DNA of 64,000 nt from Naegleria lovaniensis (taxonomy: Eukaryota > Heterolobosea > Eutetramitea > Acrasida > Naegleriidae), in contig NW_025407851.1 of the NCBI RefSeq assembly GCF_003324165.1, positions 248,001 through 312,000 of the forward strand, given 5' to 3'. Position 1 is the stretch's first letter, and every line of letters starts with the position of its first letter. Shown in pieces: positions 8,049-19,300 of the stretch. The notes beneath the pieces are model-generated. The model ran no database searches, was not told where the DNA came from, and saw nothing but the letters and a program-made list of their open reading frames with translations. The translations under genes and the position numbers were made by a program.

Positions 8049-11000
8049 ATGAATAGTATCATCATCATGTCTTTAAATTCAACAGATGACTTGACTCGAA
8101 AACCAGTTTCGAATCGACACTTGGCAACATGTACCTTTCCAGGTAATTCTCATACTTCGCACGAATTGCAATACAAGGTTTCTTTCAACAATACCAATCA
8201 TGGTTGTATTGGAAACAATGATTTACACCTTCTTCCACCACTCAACAACCATGTAATACATGATGAACAGATATCCCCTCATGCATGTATGAACTCGATC
8301 CATGTCCCAAATGCAACAACAGCGTGCGAACGTGAAGACCATCAAGTACTAATGTTACGAAAGAACATCCGCACGTTTCATCACCCATTTATGTCTCCAA
8401 TGACCTTGCTAAGGATGACCTTATTACTGTTTCACCGTTTTCTCATGAGGAACGAGCTCGTTCCATAATGTACGATCATACATCTGAAATTCAAATGCAG
8501 ACAATGTTGCAGCATCGACATGCTGATCGTAAGACCTCTTCCTTGGAAACTACACATGGTGGTGGTGGTCATTACAACATTATGGAAGAGAGGAAGATGA
8601 TGAACGCACCTGTATACAATGAGCCATCAGATGCACATCTTGGACAGCATGTGGGTGTTGTTCCAATAACCGATCACGGGAGGTTCGCTTCCAAAAGTAG
8701 CCGTCATCACACCGTACCTTTTCCAGTAAATGTTACGAAAGAACAAGCTCTCGTAGAAAATTCACCCGCTGTATCGACGATCATGGATAAGGTAGAATCG
8801 AGCGACTTGTATGGCAGCAACAATAACAACAACCACCCTCAAACAAAACATCCCACACACGACCACAACTACTGTAACGATCGCTCCCCATTCGAGTTGC
8901 TCTCTGTTCAGATTTACATGCTACACGACAACAGAGAGAAGAAGAAGAAGGAAACGACCTACATAAGTATTATCATCATTATTCGGATCATCTAGAAGTT
9001 CCTCATCCAAGCGGGACGAGGTATTTAAGCGCGCAAGAACAGCACATACATCGCTTTGGGAACTCTTTAAGCAACAGCGACTCATCAATGACACAGACCA
9101 ACTCATGGAATGGTAGAATGCCGAATTCAAACGGTACAACCAATGGTGCTCGAAGATCGATCATGTGTTATGCACCATCTGTTGATCAACCTCCTCGTTA
9201 TCAACAGCAACAACTAGATCATTCTGCACATGCATCAGCAGAACACAACCCTACTTCATCCTCTTCCAGTATTTCCAAGAGTGGTAATCACTCTTTCCAT
9301 GTAAAGTTTCATCAATATGGAGGTTCGCATCAACCTAATACTACCACTACTACTGCTACAACAACAGATTCAAGCTCGTCAACCCCCTGTTCCTCCTCAT
9401 TCTACAAGGTTGTTCTGAGCGCACCAATTTTGCATGGTGATACCTCCTTGACTCATTTAGCCCCGTCCACCAGATCAAGCAGAAATTGTACCGAAACAAA
9501 CTACCAAAACTACGCAACAACAAGATTCGAGCCACAACGTTGCAAAAAAGAGACTTTCTCGCTCCAAGACGATGAACAATAATATTACATCAACAAGAAC
9601 AACAACTCCTCCTCCTATTGATAACAATAATAATAATAATAACGAAACTAGCTCAAATTCTCCTCAAAAGCTTGCATCCGAAGTAACGTCCATACATGCT
9701 GCTGCTACCAATACAACTTCCAATCACCACGCACATGTACCAACAACAACAATACCCAAATCATCATCATCTTCAACAACAACGACTAATATCAAATTCC
9801 ACATGTTGGAGGATCCAATGCTGAGAGCCAATGATGACCACCGAAGTAATTTTGTTCGCATTGATGAAGAACAAATTCGAAAAGTTTTTCATTTGACACA
9901 ACGGCAAGCTGCAAGCTTCCTCGGGGTGAGCTTATCAACGTTGAAACGAAGGTTCTACGAGATGAGAGATTCGTTGAAAATGGATAAATGGCCCACAACA
10001 GCAGCATCACAAGCTTTGAACAATGTAAATACATCATCCTCGGCTACTACTTCAACAACAGTTTCATCATCAGGTAAAAAAGGAAGTAATAGTAAAACTA
10101 CATCGCCCTCGCAAACACCACCTCCTTCCTCGTACCAGGCAGCACAACAACAACCTATGCCCAACATGCAATTACATCGAAACGAATCTCACCATTCCAC
10201 AAGTAATAATTATTATTCGTATTCTGACCGTATTCAATCGCAACAAGATCCTTCATTAATGAGCATGCAGGGTGGTGGTCTTGTCAACAATTCGACTTTG
10301 ACATCTCCTTCTGCCATGCTTTCGCATGAAATGAACAAACATGATGCAACTTCATTTACCAATAATAGTTATGATGGAGGTGAAGGCATGAACTACAATG
10401 TAAGGTTTTCTAGAGGGTCATATCCACCTTGTGAGCAACACCCATCTTATCATCAACCTCAATATCATTCGCATCGTAACATTCCTTCATCAACAAGCCA
10501 TTCCTTCTACTCAAACGATCAAGTTACAGAATCTACACGCATGTCTTCCTTCTCGAATCAAGGAACCATGACCAACCAAGCACCACAAATCATGGAAAAC
10601 CCCAAATATTCCCTTCCTAAATTTGTTAACACTCCACCCTCTGGCATGTTCTTTGAAAACCCTCTGAATAACATGTTTGCAGCAACGTTCGCTTCCTCAA
10701 CCAAAATGAGAGCTTCTCCATCCAATATAGATTCTTCCTTAAACTCTTGCCCTCAACAACATTCATATTCCTCAGCGCTCAATCCACCACCAGCACATTA
10801 TATTCCTAGAGAAGAACATGAAGAACATTCACCAATTATATTGCCCTCAATTTCATCCACCTATCCAGAAAGTATCCAACACTCTCATTACACCACTTTA
10901 CCCACTCAATACAGGGAGCTCAAATCTGGTTGCAGTAGTGCAACTTTAGAGTCTTCCTCTCACAAAATTTCCAAACCACACAAAATGAAATCTCATACTA

Positions 11001-11146
11001 ATGTTTCACCAACAGATGAGGATGACCATGCAAGAAATGGACTCAAATCCAATATGAGCTTTATTCTCAATCACTCTGTGAAGGATCCCACTCATTTGGA
11101 TTCTGAGGAATGGAACACCTTAATGAATGCTTTCAAGCACCGATAA
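8049..11146 (+). CDS. RWP-RK-like transcription factor (four-exon model)
   Basis: Best model: 8049-8142, 8364-8873, 8912-9408, 9461-11146 (928 residues). The intron at 9409-9460 (GTTGTT...TTTAG) and the 38-nt intron at 8874-8911 (GTAACG...TTCAG) both restore frame. The first intron is uncertain, because the upstream frame stays open to 8468. Most of the protein is low complexity (S, T, N, Q, H, P). The only clear domain is coded at about 9862-9990: RIDEEQIRKVFHLTQRQAAS, FLGVSLSTLKRRFYEMRDSL, then KMDKWP. This follows the RWP-RK pattern (amphipathic helix, AAxxLGVSxTxLKxxxR, then WP), but the terminal RWPxRK is only KWPTTA. RWP-RK factors bind DNA and are known from plants, green algae and some amoebae. 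DNA binding is likely; targets are unknown. Confidence 0.65.
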
Positions 11147-11644
11147 ACGAAATGATCATAAAACATCTTGCTTCCTCATCAACAAGTTAGTTGTTGTTAT
11201 TTTTGATACAACCATCCATGACTTTGCTTCTAATGATTCTCTTCATACGAGGTGAGGTTTTACCGTCGAGTGCCAATTCCGTTGTGCACTGCGTTTCGTA
11301 ACCCAGTGAAATTGTTGCTGGATTTGGTCGTGAGATTTTTCCGCCTCATCCATGCGTTTTAAAAAATATCATCTTCTACCCAAGTCTCTCTTTCTCTTCA
11401 TGGATATTCACCTTGACCATCGGAAGAAGAAAACCAATATTATTGGAATAGAGCACTAACTCATCACCCAAAATACAATCACTAATTTTTGAAGCATAGG
11501 ATCAGTAACAGTTTTGGAGAGTTCTTTAAATTTTATGATCCCCAAACAACAACAACAACAACACGTTTTTAAATTATTATTGCAATCGTAGAATCATCTT
11601 TTACGAACAAATACAACATTCTGTAACAATTATTGGTTTTACAA
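11147..11644. other. Intergenic region before the GGT gene
   Basis: Tail-to-head gap of about 500 bp. It holds a (CAA)n-type microsatellite near 11548-11565 and A/T-rich sequence. I see no gene or RNA. Confidence 0.5.
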
Positions 11645-13750
11645 ATGGCAGAAGGAACACCACTGATAGGTCCTAAGAGTTTAGAAGAGGAAGACAAAGT
11701 CATATCACCTTCTACATATCAAGAATCGGATCCAAGCCGTCAAAATGGGAAATCCAAGCTCACAAGAAGGATGGTTTCTCCAAGGACTATGGAGGAGAGG
11801 GAAGACTTGGAAAAGGGATTCTCTAATCCTGTAGGAGTACCAGGATATCATAGCAACGTGTCAAGCTCCAGTGATTTGTCAACTCTGGAAAAACAACCCA
11901 TTTACAAAGTGAAGGGAACAAAAACACAAAAACTAATATTTCATATCTGTAACATTTCTTGTCCGATTTTTATAATAGCATTTATTTGTATTTTCGGAAT
12001 CGGAATAGGCCTGTATTATTTAGGGATGAGAGGTACACAAAATAGACCTCCAGTACAGCTCATTGGAAAACATGCTGCTGTCGCTAGCGACAGTTCTATT
12101 TGCTCAAACATGGGATTAAAGATAATTAAAGAAAAAGGAGGCAATGCAGTGGATGCAACGGTTGTTGTTGCTTTGTGCTTGGGTGTGACGAGACCGTTTG
12201 CAAGTGGAATTGGCGGAGGTGGATTTATTAATATTTTCATTAATCAAACGAAAACTATTGATTTCATTGATGCTAGAGAAACAGCTGCAAGCGCTGCTTC
12301 TCAAGATATGTATGTCAATAATAATGAAGAAAGTGTCACTGGAGGAAAGGCAATTGCAATTTACGGTGAAGTTAAAGGACTTTATATGGCACACTCAGCT
12401 TATGGCAAACTTCCTTGGAAAGATCTATTCACAGATGTGATTGACATTGCAAGAAATGGATGGACTGTGGAGCCACTACTGGCCTTGAGACTTTCCCAAG
12501 ATGACATTCTCAAATATCCAACACTAAAACAATTTACCACTGTAGATGCAAACGGAGTTCGACGTGTATTCAAAGAAGGAGAAACAATCAAAAGACCAGA
12601 GTATGCTAACACGTTGGAACTTATTGCCAATAACGGACCTAACGTACTTTATGAAGGACCACTGGCCGAGAAAATTGTGGAGGAAATTCAACAAGAGGGA
12701 GGAATTATAACATTGGACGACTTGAAAAATTACAAACCGCTGAGACCATTCTCTGACAGAAATTCCATCATTTCCTTGAACGATATGATGTTAGAATTTG
12801 AGGATTACAAGGTCATTCTGCCACCTCCACCATCTTCTGGCCCTGTCATTCGATTTATTTTGAGCATTTTGAAGAATTTAGATCTTGCAAACACTTTCCA
12901 AAATGCACCTATTGCCCTCAGATGCCACTACATGCTTGAGGCTTTGAAATTTGGTTTTGGCCATCGTTCTACATTGGGAGACGTCAACTTTTTACCTAAA
13001 GAAAATGTGACCAAGTATATCATGGACCAACTGTTGAGCGACAAATACGCTGAAGAAATTTCCACTGAAGCTGTCTCTCCAGCCAGGACGTTTCCTTGGG
13101 TACACTATTTCCCAGACACGTATGCACCAATAAGAGATAAGGGAACTTCTCATTTTTCAATTGTTGACGATGAAGGTAATGCAGTGGGAATGACCACAAC
13201 AGTGAACCACAATTTTGGAAGTAAGGTGGCCAGCTTATCAACAGGTGTGGTGTTCAACAATCAGATGAATGACTTTACTGTAGATCCAAACAAACCCAAC
13301 CAATTCGGTCTTCCACCATCCGTCGCTAATGCCATTGCTCCTGGTAAAAGACCCCTCAGCTCCATGTCTCCAACAATTTTCCTTGACAAGAAGGATATGA
13401 CCGTGAAATATGTCATTGGAGCTAGTGGAGGCCCTACTATCATCAGTGCAATTATGGAAGTATTCTTTTCCATTGACAAGTTTGGTGTAAATCCAGCATT
13501 GGCAGTTGAACTTCCACGTGTTCATGCTCAACCAGGCTCTTCTGTTGTAAAAATTGAAGAAGGATTCAATAAGCAAGTGGTGAGCAGTTTGCAAGAAAAA
13601 GGACATGTATTTGAAAAAGTTCAAATTTTACCTGATGGTCATACTATTGGATGCTGTCAAGTTGTTCATGTCACAAAAGATGAAGAGGGAAATAGAATCA
13701 TTTTACCGGCTACTGACCCAAGAAAATTGGGATCACCAGCATGTTATTAA
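11645..13750 (+). CDS. Gamma-glutamyltransferase, membrane anchored
   Basis: A 701-residue type II membrane enzyme that transfers the gamma-glutamyl group of glutathione or hydrolyses it. The start is the ATG at 11645; the frame opens slightly upstream only through a TTG. A cytosolic tail of about 95 residues precedes one membrane segment (residues 98-127, around CPIFIIAFICIFGIGIGLYY). The family fold follows: HAAVASDSSICSNMGLKIIK, GGNAVDATVVVALCLGVTRP, GIGGGGF and DARETA (glutamyl-binding Arg). The autoprocessing, nucleophilic Thr sits near residue 500 in DKGTSHFSIVDDEGNAVGMT, followed by TTTVNHNFGS and PLSSMSPTI, then a late GGASG-like loop (IGASGGPTII). All key motifs are present, so it is probably active at the cell surface or in a vacuole. 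Single exon. Confidence 0.93.
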   Translation: MAEGTPLIGPKSLEEEDKVISPSTYQESDPSRQNGKSKLTRRMVSPRTMEEREDLEKGFSNPVGVPGYHSNVSSSSDLSTLEKQPIYKVKGTKTQKLIFHICNISCPIFIIAFICIFGIGIGLYYLGMRGTQNRPPVQLIGKHAAVASDSSICSNMGLKIIKEKGGNAVDATVVVALCLGVTRPFASGIGGGGFINIFINQTKTIDFIDARETAASAASQDMYVNNNEESVTGGKAIAIYGEVKGLYMAHSAYGKLPWKDLFTDVIDIARNGWTVEPLLALRLSQDDILKYPTLKQFTTVDANGVRRVFKEGETIKRPEYANTLELIANNGPNVLYEGPLAEKIVEEIQQEGGIITLDDLKNYKPLRPFSDRNSIISLNDMMLEFEDYKVILPPPPSSGPVIRFILSILKNLDLANTFQNAPIALRCHYMLEALKFGFGHRSTLGDVNFLPKENVTKYIMDQLLSDKYAEEISTEAVSPARTFPWVHYFPDTYAPIRDKGTSHFSIVDDEGNAVGMTTTVNHNFGSKVASLSTGVVFNNQMNDFTVDPNKPNQFGLPPSVANAIAPGKRPLSSMSPTIFLDKKDMTVKYVIGASGGPTIISAIMEVFFSIDKFGVNPALAVELPRVHAQPGSSVVKIEEGFNKQVVSSLQEKGHVFEKVQILPDGHTIGCCQVVHVTKDEEGNRIILPATDPRKLGSPACY

Positions 13751-13851
13751 GCAACCTAATCTGATATCTCAAGTATAGCAGATACAAAGAAATAATATTG
13801 ACAATAAAATCGGTAATAATTTAGTGGGAAGATGTATATTACAAAATACTG

Positions 13852-15995
13852 TTATGCCTCTGTCTGGTCTGCTTGATATTTTACCGTCGCAGTGGAGATG
13901 GCTTTTTCCTTTGTTTCATTCTCAAGCTTTGTTCCAACACCTATCTTTGCTCTATATTTGTACATGTTGGCCATCACCAAATGAAAAACTAATCCTCCAA
14001 GCATAAGTAAGGCAAAGAACAAGAACTCGTAAACTTGTTTCATTGGAGTTTTTTCTATAGGAATACTGGCAACAATCACCACAATAACATTTCCAACGGA
14101 TACAGTCAGCAAGTAGTAAGCCTGCATGAGAGATTTCATTTCTTTTGGTGATTCTTGATAAGCAAAAGCAAGTCCTGTGACAGAAACAAAAATTTCACCA
14201 ATGCTCAAGAATACATATTGAGGAATTTGCCATGCGACATGAACCTTGTGTGGATACATTTGAACGAATACCTCTAAAATACCTGCACAAATAAATGAGA
14301 AGGATGCAATGATCATTCCTAAACCTATTTTTCTTAGAGGTGTTAATGTATACTAATAAAAGTGTGGATGATTCACGCAAATCAATGATCGAGTTAAGAG
14401 CTACTACTACTACTACTTACGAAGAAATTAATACCCTTATACACAAATCGATCGAACACAATCACTAAACCAATCACCAAAATCGGATTGAGTGTGGTAA
14501 TTTGGTCGCTTCCCAATTCAAAACTTCCAATTTTTCTATTCATCATTTCTGCCTGGTACACAAATCTTGAAGAGTGTTGATCAAACAAGCTCCAAAAAAC
14601 AGTAATTGGAAGTAGTGTAATGCAAACTCTCCAAACACACTTGGCATCATAAACTTCCTTATGTGAAAATCTCGAACGTGCTCGATCAATCCAATGCCTT
14701 TCATCTTCATCTTCTTGTTGAGTTGTTGTTGAAGTAGTAGCATTTTCAGAAGTAAATTCTAATTGATTATTACTTGGACTTGAACCTAATGATGATGCAA
14801 CAGATTCATCTCTTCGGATTGGAGAGCTTTCATCATTTCCTCCACCTCTACGAAACAGTGCTACAAACAAAACATGGAGAAATTTTAAAATTGGATTTTT
14901 CACAAGTCCAGTTGGTTTTGTGGTCCTGTACCAACATTTTCCAATAGAGAAAACTATAGTTGCAATAATCAATAACACTGCTGGTACTCCAAAAGCAACA
15001 GCATAATTAAATTCTGTTCGAATAATTGGTGTCACAAATGAGCTTACTGTACTTCCAAGATTAATAGAAAAATAAAAGATGGCAAAGAAGGAGGAAATTA
15101 ATTCTTCTTGATCTTCTCTAAATTGGTCACCACCAAATGTTGAAACGTTTGACTTGATAGCACCTTTTAATATTTCACTGGTTGGTCAATCACCAAAAAT
15201 TGCAAAAGAACTGTACGAACTTACCTGTTCCTAATCCAACCAAAAACAAGCCCAAACCAATTCCCCACCCTTGAGGAGGAATTCCAGTGACTCCCTCAAT
15301 GGCGGTCACACACACAATAATCTGGCCAGCACAATAAATCACTATTGTCATTGAAATTCGTTTCTGGATTTCAAATTTACATTCAATGAACTATTACTTA
15401 CAACTAAAAATTAGAATGGTCCAATATTTTCCAATCAATGCATCAGCAACAAAGCCTCCGAGTAACGGCGTGACTATTTCATGGATAAGGTTTTTCAATT
15501 AAAATTTCTAATGTGTGCGTATTTATACTTACAATAAGCAAAAAAGATGAAAGTATGAATAATAGTCGTTGATACGTCTTCACTATAACCCATAAAATTC
15601 AATAAATATAAAGACAAGATGGTCTTAAATCCGTAAAAAGCAAATCTCTCGCATAACTCTTGTATCATGATGAACCAAGTAGAAATTGGGTAATCAATGA
15701 AAATAAATATTTTTCTTAATAAGGATCGTTGTTGAGGAGAAGGAGGAGAAAAATCGGCAATAACTGCTTCAGCCTTAACAGGATCAGTACTTTCAACAGA
15801 TGGAATAACAGTTTCATGGATTGGATTTACTGTTCCGGAATAATCATCGTTCTCATCAATTTTTACATTGTTATGAGTTTGATAGTGGTGATGATGATGA
15901 TTTTCATCTCGGTAATCCTGATCAAATGGATAAGCATGGTTGGAGTCTTCTCCGTGATGATGATGGTGATCATCATCCTTTGATGAAATTGGCAT
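13852..15995 (-). CDS. Proton-dependent oligopeptide transporter (POT/PTR family)
   Basis: Five exons: 15995-15533, 15473-15402, 15341-15225, 15163-14421 and 14352-13852. Introns of 59, 60, 61 and 68 nt all have GTAAG donors, and every join keeps frame (631 residues). Family motifs are seen: ELCERFAFYGFKTILSLYLL (helix 1), TPLLGGFVADALIGKYWTI, NVSTFGGDQF, FFAIFYFSINLGSTVSSFVT (the PTR2 signature), WSLFDQHSSR and QIPQYVFLSIGEIFVSVTGL. These proteins import di- and tripeptides with protons. About 110 residues precede helix 1 and are strikingly rich in His, Asp and Glu (two runs of five His), likely cytosolic. A long S/T/E-rich loop separates the two helix bundles. The fourth intron starts inside a (GTA)n repeat. 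It converges on the GGT gene, with only 100 bp between the stops. Confidence 0.9.
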
Positions 15996-16314
15996 TTTCT
16001 TGTTGAGCTATTCAGTTACGTTTTTAAATGTTGTAAAATCCAATAATTACTACTCCGAGTCAATTTCTATAACTACAATATTCTAGAGTCAAACGATGAA
16101 GATAAGACAGAAAACGCTTGATGATTTTTAAAAGATTTTTTTTCAAAAAATATTTAAAACAACTCCGAGAAAGTGCTTCCGATTAGGAGACCGGATGACG
16201 GATTTTCGAAAATTCCAAATTAATTTTTCAAACTTTGAACGCTCCTCGCTGTGGACTACGATTTTATTTCTTGTAAAAAAATTTAAGGTTATTTTATTAA
16301 TTTTTTTTTATGAT
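15996..16314. other. Short AT-rich gap
   Basis: Promoter side of the peptide transporter and 3' side of the small membrane ORF. Poly-A/T tracts only; no gene seen. Confidence 0.45.
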
Positions 16315-16596
16315 TCAAAATGATTCATTAATAACCAAAATCTTTGACAAGTGACTAACAACCGTCTCATTTCGAAGGAATAGGTTCAAATGAGATGATT
16401 GATAAGATAGAAACATCTGTGTCCATGAAGTTGTTCGTCTTGACTTCAGAATGAATAGCTGTTTAGTCTTTTGAATTGGAAATTGAATTTTGAAGTGTGT
16501 TTGCTGTGTGAGGAAGAGGACCAACCACATGACTAGAGCAATTAGTACGAAAAGAGATCTTGCTGCATACATCTTCCAATTTCGTTTTTTTGACAT
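16315..16596 (-). CDS. Small single-pass membrane protein, hypothetical
   Basis: A 93-residue frame with an ATG start. A short basic N-terminus (MSKKRNWKMYAARS) precedes one hydrophobic segment (LFVLIALVMWLVLFL, residues about 15-29), then a polar tail without a recognisable family. The layout fits a type II membrane anchor or uncleaved signal. It is divergent from the RGS gene, with 190 bp between the starts. It could be chance, as composition after residue 40 is undistinguished. Confidence 0.35.
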   Translation of the reverse strand: MSKKRNWKMYAARSLFVLIALVMWLVLFLTQQTHFKIQFPIQKTKQLFILKSRRTTSWTQMFLSYQSSHLNLFLRNETVVSHLSKILVINESF

Positions 16597-16787
16597 CTTG
16601 GTATTTTAAAACTGAAAACAGTGTTTCGTGTCAGATGTCAAATATCAAAAACAACTCATGAACAGATCAATCTTAACAAAAAAACAAAAAGCACAAGCAC
16701 ACCCTTCCTCTCGAGACACACCACAATCCTTCCCACTTTGCTCCTGTTCAAGCTTAAACTTTCCATTCAAGAAAAATCCATCGTCTC

Positions 16788-19139
16788 ATGATATCACAAC
16801 ACTCTTCTCAAAAACCACCACAAGGATCTTCAGATACAACCATGGATGATATGATTTCTCCATCCACTCCCGAAGATTTTGATCAAAACAACATGAATGG
16901 ACGATCAAATGCCACTTGTCAAAATTTTGATTCCGTTGATCAAAATTCTTCCAAGCCTTCCTCGGGTCGTAAAACATCATCCTCAAAATCCACCAAAGCA
17001 TCATCCTTTGATCCTTCCACCTACATGATCATCTATTCAGAAGCCATGAAATGCAAAGATTTTCGAAAAACATTTTGTGATTTTCTCAAATTATGTCGCC
17101 ACGAAGAATCCATTGAATTTCTCAATCTCGTCGAACAATACAAATCAGACTACGACAAGAGTATCAAGGAAATGGGAGGATGGATGAATAATCTATCTTC
17201 TGGTGGTAATAATAATTTGATGAACACCAATAATCATCAAAATTTATTTTTGACATCCTTGAATTCGGTGTCGACTGAAAACAACTCTTCACCAACCACC
17301 ACAACCTCTCCTCATCATTATGGAAAACAAGCTTCTTCATCATCCTCTGTTTCGACCATGTCGTGTGTCATCATTGAAGGAGTGAGAAAGACCTCGAATG
17401 CCATCACGCCACTGGTGGTGTTGAATAACCATTCGACATTACGTCCCACGAGTGGTATGGAAAATAATAATCAAAATAATACCGACGTGAACGCTTCATC
17501 TCCAACGAATGAAAAGATTACACTGGACCAGTTGTTAATCCAACAACAACAACAACAACATTCGTCTTTGACTTTTATGGAAAGTACAGAAGTTCCGTCA
17601 CCACAGCAACAACAACTGACCACGTCAAGTAGCCAAAACTCCTTCTCGGGAGTGTCAGCTTCTTCTCCTCAGTCAGCATCGTCTCCATTATCCTTTCAAA
17701 TTTTTTCTCAAGCTTCCTTAAGAAATGGTTCGAATGTAAAATTGGCGCGAAAGAATGTGAAATTATTATTTGATAGTGCCAAAACTATTGTTGAAAATTA
17801 CATTCACATTGGGTGTGACAAGGAATTGAATTTGGGAGCTACTCAAAGAAGTATCCTTCACTATTGGAATGAAGTGTTCGAACATGTCGAACATTTTTCA
17901 AGTTTGGGAGGATATAGTGACACTTCGTCATCGAATTCTGATGGTTCTTCTTCGACCTCGGCATCGAATGGGAATGGCAATTCCAATCGAACCTCAAGTC
18001 CAGTCACTTCTCCTTCTTCGATTCATTTCATGAATGCTCCAAGAAAAGAAAGTTATTTTCATACCATGTGTAATTTAGTTTTCACACAACTCGATCCAGA
18101 AAAATTATTTGGACAAGCTCTCTTCAACGTGAACTTGGATTTAAAGTTGGATCAATTTCCTAGATTTGTAAGAAGTGACCAGTTGATGAAGTTTCTCAAA
18201 GAAAAAGGTGAAAGCTACACTCGATCCATTGCTGTCGACATTTCCAAAGGATTCAAAGGAGATATGAGATGGAAACCCAATGATCTCAAAGATCGAATCA
18301 TTACCGATGATTACATTTATTTTGGATTCAATGTGGCAGATGACACTCCTGATTGGGAATTAATTTATAACACAACTTCGCCTTATCTATGCCATGCGTA
18401 CATTTCCAAAACTCCCTACGTCTTTGGTTCTGAAAATATGAAAGGGATGAAACTGGCCAAGATGGTACTCCATATTCCCTTCTCATTGGATGTTGTGTGG
18501 AATTGTTATTGTAATACTGAATTTGCCAAAAAATTTGACAAGATGGCAAATACCAAACAACATATTCTCTCTCGACACATTCCTCCAGCAAAACAACCTC
18601 CCTATTCAGTTGAAAATCCACCCTATGCACTACAATTTGCCTCCAATGCATTGGATCTCTTATTCATGTTAAAAACACGACAAATGTCTTATTCATATAC
18701 TGCCATTTACGATCCTCTCATTGACATGTACATGTTTTTAGCCCACTCAGCAGAATTTGAACAACAAGATAACATTCCTCAAGATATTGGTGTACAGGCT
18801 CATGGTCTCGTGTATTACATGTTTTATAGAGTGAGTGAAAAATTAACTCGAATTGTTCACATTATTTATAGTGATTTAAATTTACCAATCTCTTCGGATA
18901 CAGTTATGAAATTAATTTGGAAGAAACGAGTGAAGGAACATCAAAAGGGATTTGCCGATATTTTGAAGGAAATGACCTCGTGTAAAAATGGATCCATGAT
19001 TTCAATGGATCAATTGACTAAAATGGAGGATGGACATAATACCAAATTGTGTGTGGAGGAGAATCGACAAGTGTATGGAAATAGATCTTGGTATCAGGAA
19101 TGGATGAATTTGAAGAAGGAAAAACTTCAACATTTTTAA
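16788..19139 (+). CDS. RGS-domain protein with C-terminal START-like domain
   Basis: A 783-residue single-exon protein. Residues about 80-130 (YSEAMKCKDFRKTFCDFLKL, EESIEFLNLVEQYK) look like the first helices of an RGS domain, the GTPase-activating module for G-alpha subunits. After an insertion of about 180 residues rich in S, N, T and Q, the RGS helices resume at about residues 320-470 (FDSAKTIVENYIHIGCDKEL; DLKLDQFPRFVRSDQLMKFL), the latter matching the usual end of the domain. Residues about 515-740 resemble a START/Bet v1-type lipid pocket (DWELIYNTTSPYLCHAYISK; KMVLHIPFSLDVVWNCYCNT; LTRIVHIIYSDLNLPISS). Heterolobosean amoebae are rich in RGS proteins. The RGS call is fairly good, the START call is weaker. 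Likely role: lipid-regulated damping of G-protein signalling. Confidence 0.65.
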   Translation: MISQHSSQKPPQGSSDTTMDDMISPSTPEDFDQNNMNGRSNATCQNFDSVDQNSSKPSSGRKTSSSKSTKASSFDPSTYMIIYSEAMKCKDFRKTFCDFLKLCRHEESIEFLNLVEQYKSDYDKSIKEMGGWMNNLSSGGNNNLMNTNNHQNLFLTSLNSVSTENNSSPTTTTSPHHYGKQASSSSSVSTMSCVIIEGVRKTSNAITPLVVLNNHSTLRPTSGMENNNQNNTDVNASSPTNEKITLDQLLIQQQQQQHSSLTFMESTEVPSPQQQQLTTSSSQNSFSGVSASSPQSASSPLSFQIFSQASLRNGSNVKLARKNVKLLFDSAKTIVENYIHIGCDKELNLGATQRSILHYWNEVFEHVEHFSSLGGYSDTSSSNSDGSSSTSASNGNGNSNRTSSPVTSPSSIHFMNAPRKESYFHTMCNLVFTQLDPEKLFGQALFNVNLDLKLDQFPRFVRSDQLMKFLKEKGESYTRSIAVDISKGFKGDMRWKPNDLKDRIITDDYIYFGFNVADDTPDWELIYNTTSPYLCHAYISKTPYVFGSENMKGMKLAKMVLHIPFSLDVVWNCYCNTEFAKKFDKMANTKQHILSRHIPPAKQPPYSVENPPYALQFASNALDLLFMLKTRQMSYSYTAIYDPLIDMYMFLAHSAEFEQQDNIPQDIGVQAHGLVYYMFYRVSEKLTRIVHIIYSDLNLPISSDTVMKLIWKKRVKEHQKGFADILKEMTSCKNGSMISMDQLTKMEDGHNTKLCVEENRQVYGNRSWYQEWMNLKKEKLQHF

Positions 19140-19300
19140 TGTATATGCTGTCAATGACTCGTGATAAATAGTATTCTTGAAACTGGTGCACATTGGTCTT
19201 TATTAAAATATTCCGCATGGAGCATTTGTTTTGGGTAACATTGAGGCTTGATAGAAAGGCTTGAAGAGATTAAATATTCAAGAGTCAACCTCAAAAAAAA

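Noticed and set aside
14397-14416. (CTA)n repeat as a separate functional repeat
   Set aside because: It is just the complement of the GTA-rich splice donor of the peptide transporter; kept only as a splicing observation.
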